64,000 nt of DNA, from positions 124,001 to 188,000 of the forward strand of contig CAMKRZ010000003.1 in the NCBI GenBank assembly GCA_946415315.1. Reading direction: 5' to 3'. The translations under genes and the position numbers were made by a program. A model generated the notes under the pieces. The model had not been told where the DNA came from. It ran no database searches and worked only from the letters and a program-made list of their open reading frames with translations. Below are positions 60,607-64,000 of this stretch, piece after piece. The stretch is from an uncultured Lachnoclostridium sp. Lineage in GTDB: Bacteria; Bacillota; Clostridia; Lachnospirales; Lachnospiraceae. Within the stretch, counting starts at the first letter, position 1; the number at the start of each line of letters is the position of its first letter.

Positions 60607-62348
60607 CATTGCACCTCGACTTTCTCGATCGCGCCGAACGGACAGAGCTGAGCGCACAGTCCGCAGCCGTTGCACATCGTATCGTTGATCACGACCTTGC
60701 CGCCTTCGCCTCTGGTCATCGCAGGGCAGCCGGGCTTCATGCAGGAGCCGCAGGCACGACAGGTGTCGGGGTTAACCTTGTACTGCGTAGTGATCTTTGC
60801 CTTGTTGAGAAGCGCGCACGGCGCCTTCACGATGATGACGGAAAGCTCGTCCTTCGCAACCTCCTCGCGGATCGTCTTCGTGAGTTCCTTGACATCGAAC
60901 GCATTGACGGTCTTCACGTTCGGCACGCCGATCGCCTCACAGAGCTTCGTGACGCTGATCGCGTTCACGATGTCGCCCTTTAAGGTCTTGCCGGTGCCGG
61001 CGTGATCCTGGTGACCGGTCATTCCTGTCGTCGAGTTGTCGAGGATCAGGACCGTTCCGGTCGCCTGGTTGTAAACCATATTCATAAGGGAGTTGACACC
61101 GGTGTGCATAAATGTCGAGTCACCGATCGTCGCTACCCAATCCTTCACATACTCCTTGCCGCGTGCCTTCTCCATACCGTGAAGCGTGCTGATGCTCGAT
61201 CCCATGCACACGGTCGTGTCGACAACGGAAAGCGGTGCCACCGCGCCGAGCGTGTAGCATCCGATGTCGCCGGCAGCATGAAGGCCAAGCTTCTGCAGCG
61301 TGTAGAACGTCGAGCGGTGCGGGCAGCCCGGGCACAGGATCGGAGGTCTCTGCGGTGCTTCTGCGGGAGCCGCAAGCTCCAGCGTCTGACCGAGGATCTT
61401 CTCGCGAAGCATGTTCGCGCTGTACTCACCCTGAACCGTCAGGAGTTCCTTGCCCTTGCACGCAACGCCCCAGGACTTCACCTGCTCCTCGATGATCGGA
61501 TCCAGCTCCTCGACGATGTAAAGCGTGTCCACCTTCGCTGCGAACTCAAGGATCAGCTTCTTCGGAAGCGGATTCACCAGACCGAGCTTGAGAACGGACG
61601 CATCCGGCATCGCCTCACGCACATACTGGTAAGGAATACCCGAGGTGATCACACCGACCTTCGTATCGCGCATCTCCACGCGGTTGATCGGAAAATCATA
61701 CGCGTCCTCGGCCATCTGCTTCTCACGTGCCTCCACGTGCAGATGACGGAACTTCGCATTGCCGGGCATCATAACATTCTTGCGGAAATTCTTGACATAC
61801 GGCTTCGGCTCAAGCTCCACACGGTCCTCGAGATTGACAAGGCCCTGGGAGTGAGAAAGACGCGTCGTCGTGCGAAGCATCACGGGTGTGTCGTATTTTT
61901 CACTCAGGTCGTATGCGAATTTGATAAACTCCTTCGCCTCACCGCTGTCCGAAGGCTCGATCACGGGCACCTTCGATGCGCGTGCAACCGCACGGCTGTC
62001 CTGCTCGTTCTGGCTCGAGTACAGACCCGGGTCATCCGCAGCGACAAGCACCAAACCGCCGTTCACACCGATGTACGACACCGTATAGAGCGGGTCGGAT
62101 GCCACGTTGACGCCGACATGCTTCATCGAAGCAAGCGCGCGTGCACCGGCCATCGAAGCGCCAATGGCAACTTCCATCGCCACCTTCTCATTCGGCGACC
62201 ACTCCGCATACACCTCATCATATTTGACAATCGATTCACTGATCTCGGTACTCGGGGTTCCCGGGTACGCTGCGCTCACCGTAACGCCGGCTTCCCACGC
62301 GCCGCGCGCGATCGCCTCGTTACCGAGCATGATTTTCGTCTCAGCCAT
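60606..62348 (-). CDS. iorA: Indolepyruvate:ferredoxin oxidoreductase alpha subunit
   Basis: 580-residue thiamine-diphosphate enzyme: MLGNEAIARGAWEAGVTV and YPGTPSTEI at the N-terminus, the ThDP region with GDSTFMHTGVNSLMNMVYN, and a C-terminal ferredoxin domain (CRACGSCMKPGCP, CNGCGLCAQLCPFGAI) for two [4Fe-4S] clusters. CGGAGG precedes the ATG at 62348. First gene of a run through iorB, the PHP gene, the methyltransferase and nfo. Confidence 0.96.
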   Translation of the reverse strand: MAETKIMLGNEAIARGAWEAGVTVSAAYPGTPSTEISESIVKYDEVYAEWSPNEKVAMEVAIGASMAGARALASMKHVGVNVASDPLYTVSYIGVNGGLVLVAADDPGLYSSQNEQDSRAVARASKVPVIEPSDSGEAKEFIKFAYDLSEKYDTPVMLRTTTRLSHSQGLVNLEDRVELEPKPYVKNFRKNVMMPGNAKFRHLHVEAREKQMAEDAYDFPINRVEMRDTKVGVITSGIPYQYVREAMPDASVLKLGLVNPLPKKLILEFAAKVDTLYIVEELDPIIEEQVKSWGVACKGKELLTVQGEYSANMLREKILGQTLELAAPAEAPQRPPILCPGCPHRSTFYTLQKLGLHAAGDIGCYTLGAVAPLSVVDTTVCMGSSISTLHGMEKARGKEYVKDWVATIGDSTFMHTGVNSLMNMVYNQATGTVLILDNSTTGMTGHQDHAGTGKTLKGDIVNAISVTKLCEAIGVPNVKTVNAFDVKELTKTIREEVAKDELSVIIVKAPCALLNKAKITTQYKVNPDTCRACGSCMKPGCPAMTRGEGGKVVINDTMCNGCGLCAQLCPFGAIEKVEVQ

Positions 62349-62423
62349 ATGTCCTCCGTATTCATCCTGATCTGTCTTAAAACAATTGCCACCCGCATCA
62401 GCAGGCGATACAACCAATGTAAA

Positions 62424-62452
62424 AATATAATCTATTTAACATGTATTGTCAA
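62424..62452 (-). promoter_or_regulatory. Promoter of iorAB
   Basis: TTGACA (62447-62452), 17-base spacer, TATATT (62424-62429) on minus. Confidence 0.88.
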
Positions 62453-62503
62453 ATCAATGTTCGTCTTAATTCGCATGACTTTCTCAATTGATTCTCACTG
62501 TGA

Positions 62504-64000
62504 TCATTTCGCCTGCACGGTTAGCGTCGCGGCATTTGACACGGTCTGAACTCTGTTGCCGTCCTTTACAACGCAACGGAACTGATAGCCGTCGAGGCCG
62601 TTGGTCGTCGCTACTGACAGCGTTGCAGTTTTGTAGCCGCTCTGTCCGGATGTTGTCCACGATGCGGATTCGTTCTTTCGGAACTGCCACAGATACGTCA
62701 ACGTTCCGGTACCGGTCGCCGTCACGGAGAATGTCGCCGTGCTTCCCGCAGACGCGCTCGCATCTTTCGGCTGCGACGTGATCCTCGGACTGATCGTAAG
62801 AGTTGCCGCTTTCGTGTACGTCTTCTGCTTGTTACCGTCCGTGATCACGCAACGGAACTGATAGCCGTCGAGTCCGTTGGTCGTCGCTACCGACAGCGTT
62901 GCGGTTTTATTGCCGCTCTGTGCGGAAGCCTTCCACGAATCTGTATCGTTTTTCCGGTACTGCCACTGATACGTCAGCGTTCCCTCACCTGTCACAGTCA
63001 CGGTAAAGGTCGCCGTACTTCCCGCGATCACGCTTGTATCTTTCGGCTGTAACGTGATCTTTGGACTGATCGTAAGAGTTGCCGCTTTCGTGTACGTCTT
63101 CTGCTTGTTACCGTCCGTGATCACGCAACGGAACTGATAGCCGTCGAGTCCGTTGGTCGTCGCTACCGACAGCGTTGCGGTTTTATTGCCGCTCTGTGCG
63201 GAAGCCTTCCACGAATCTGTATCGTTTTTCCGGTACTGCCACTGATACGTCAGCGTTCCCTCACCTGTCACAGTCACGGTAAAGGTCGCCGTACTTCCCG
63301 CGATCACGCTTGTATCTTTCGGCTGTAACGTGATCTTTGGACTGATTCGTAGCGTAGCAGGTTCCGAGCACATCTGTTGATTGAGGCAGTCCGTAACGAC
63401 ACAGCGGAACTGGTATCCATCTATGCCATTGGTCGCGGCAACCGACAGCGTCGCTGTCTTGTTGCCACTCTGTGCCGATGCCTTCCATGTATCCTCATTG
63501 TTTTTCCGATACTGCCACTGATACGTAAACGGCCCGTTCCCGGCTGCTGTTATAGTAAATGTCGCCGTGGTTCCCGCAAGTGCACTTGCATTCTCAGGCT
63601 GTTCTGTGATCACCAACATCAGACTCGGATCAACAGGCTTCCGGATCCGTACTGGTGCACTTGCATAGTCCGTCTCGTATACACCGTTTTCATCCTCGGC
63701 AAGCAGGTACACATAGTACGAAGTCCCCCAATCCTCCCAGGACAACTCGTCCGGTAGAGCAAACGTGCCGGTTCCGGTCAGCGAAAATGTCCTGCCTGTG
63801 TTCAGTTTGCCGTAATAAAGGATTTCTTCTTCACCGCTCTGATACTCCGAATCCAGGATCAAAACCGAGACCTGCGTTGCATTCGAAGCGTTTGCTCCGC
63901 TGATCATATACGGAACAGTCACAACTCCTTCGGAGATGGATGGCATCTCCCCGGAAGCGATGCCAACGTTCAGATCCTGATCTGCCAGTGTAAGTTTGTA
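62504..64000 (-). CDS. Ig-repeat surface protein of the DUF6273-like family (paralogue 4, N-terminus beyond window)
   Basis: C-terminal 498 residues of a protein whose start lies past the window edge; the frame is open to base 64000. It begins inside the linker domain (YKLTLADQDLNVGIASG, YVYLLAEDENGVYETDYAS) shared with the three island paralogues. Four Ig-like repeats of about 92 residues follow, with ITxQP, LTYQWQYRKN and GYQFRC, ending AATLTVQAK. Repeats two and three are identical at the DNA level. The repeats are clearly a different subgroup (KDTSVIAGSTATF) from the island genes. The N-terminal DUF6273-like region is presumed, not seen. Confidence 0.82.
   Translation of the reverse strand, partial: YKLTLADQDLNVGIASGEMPSISEGVVTVPYMISGANASNATQVSVLILDSEYQSGEEEILYYGKLNTGRTFSLTGTGTFALPDELSWEDWGTSYYVYLLAEDENGVYETDYASAPVRIRKPVDPSLMLVITEQPENASALAGTTATFTITAAGNGPFTYQWQYRKNNEDTWKASAQSGNKTATLSVAATNGIDGYQFRCVVTDCLNQQMCSEPATLRISPKITLQPKDTSVIAGSTATFTVTVTGEGTLTYQWQYRKNDTDSWKASAQSGNKTATLSVATTNGLDGYQFRCVITDGNKQKTYTKAATLTISPKITLQPKDTSVIAGSTATFTVTVTGEGTLTYQWQYRKNDTDSWKASAQSGNKTATLSVATTNGLDGYQFRCVITDGNKQKTYTKAATLTISPRITSQPKDASASAGSTATFSVTATGTGTLTYLWQFRKNESASWTTSGQSGYKTATLSVATTNGLDGYQFRCVVKDGNRVQTVSNAATLTVQAK
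62787..63347. repeat. Perfect tandem duplication of a 276-base Ig-repeat unit
   Basis: The block from 62787 recurs exactly 276 bases later (63063), with no difference found by eye across the whole unit, and the identity runs on a few bases into the next unit. It encodes Ig-like repeats two and three of paralogue 4. Confidence 0.88.

Overview
The window is chromosome of a Gram-positive, moderately GC-rich member of the Clostridia, most likely Lachnospiraceae. The evidence is the gene order (ireB-ruvX-DUF1292-rnj-trmR-trhP; comEA..comEC-holA-rpsT-lepA-hemW..hrcA-grpE-dnaK-dnaJ-prmA-rsmE..mtaB), strong Shine-Dalgarno sites, a CIRCE operator, an HPr-like protein of the type seen in Lachnospiraceae, and DUF6273-like surface proteins. 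Nearly all genes lie on the minus strand, so most operons read right to left. Family assignments come from reading translated sequence; no database search was run.

Layout. 0-6.4 kb: an operon for RNA and cell-cycle housekeeping (IreB, RuvX, DUF1292, RNase J, a MltG-like fragment, TrmR, TrhP) ending in a CBM9-like lipoprotein cut by the window edge. 6.4-12.8 kb: mtaB, a plus-strand HPr-like gene, then prmA-rsmE-nifS-thiI with its own promoter. 12.8-18.1 kb: the CIRCE-controlled hrcA-grpE-dnaK-dnaJ operon. 18.1-36.0 kb: an accessory island between hrcA and hemW, genes that are usually neighbours. 36-49 kb: hemW, lepA, tRNA-Ser, rpsT, holA, psd-pssA, and a competence-like operon comEA-response regulator-kinase-GerMN lipoprotein-comEC. 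49-56 kb: arginine synthesis, maf-argCJBD on minus and argG on plus, diverging from a 326-base region. 56-62.4 kb: iorAB, a PHP protein, an unusual methyltransferase, nfo and a phosphopantetheinyl transferase. 62.5-64 kb: the C-terminal part of a fourth DUF6273/Ig-type protein.

The island is the most interesting part. Its outer members are three long paralogous secreted proteins, each with a signal peptide, a DUF6273-like domain (W-W-L-R-S motif), a linker domain and four Ig-like repeats of about 92 residues. Their three promoters share one architecture: TTGACA, 17 bases, TATACT, with a palindrome centred on the -35 hexamer. Between them lies a peptide secretion and signalling locus: a 74-residue double-glycine-leader peptide, a C39-peptidase ABC transporter, a short HlyD-type adaptor, an ABC exporter with two FtsX-type permeases and two small membrane-associated proteins, an AgrC-like kinase and a LytTR regulator. 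A 25-residue ORF lies just ahead of the LytTR regulator gene. Two promoters, one before the GG-leader peptide and one before the 25-residue ORF, carry identically spaced direct repeats of GTTCATC(C): 20-base period, 8 bases to the -35. This suggests an autoinduced circuit in which the LytTR protein activates both its own operon and the secreted peptide operon.

At a larger scale, the 8-mer GGAAAATG and its complement occur far more often than base composition predicts (29 by manual count, about 2 expected), often inside intergenic hairpins.
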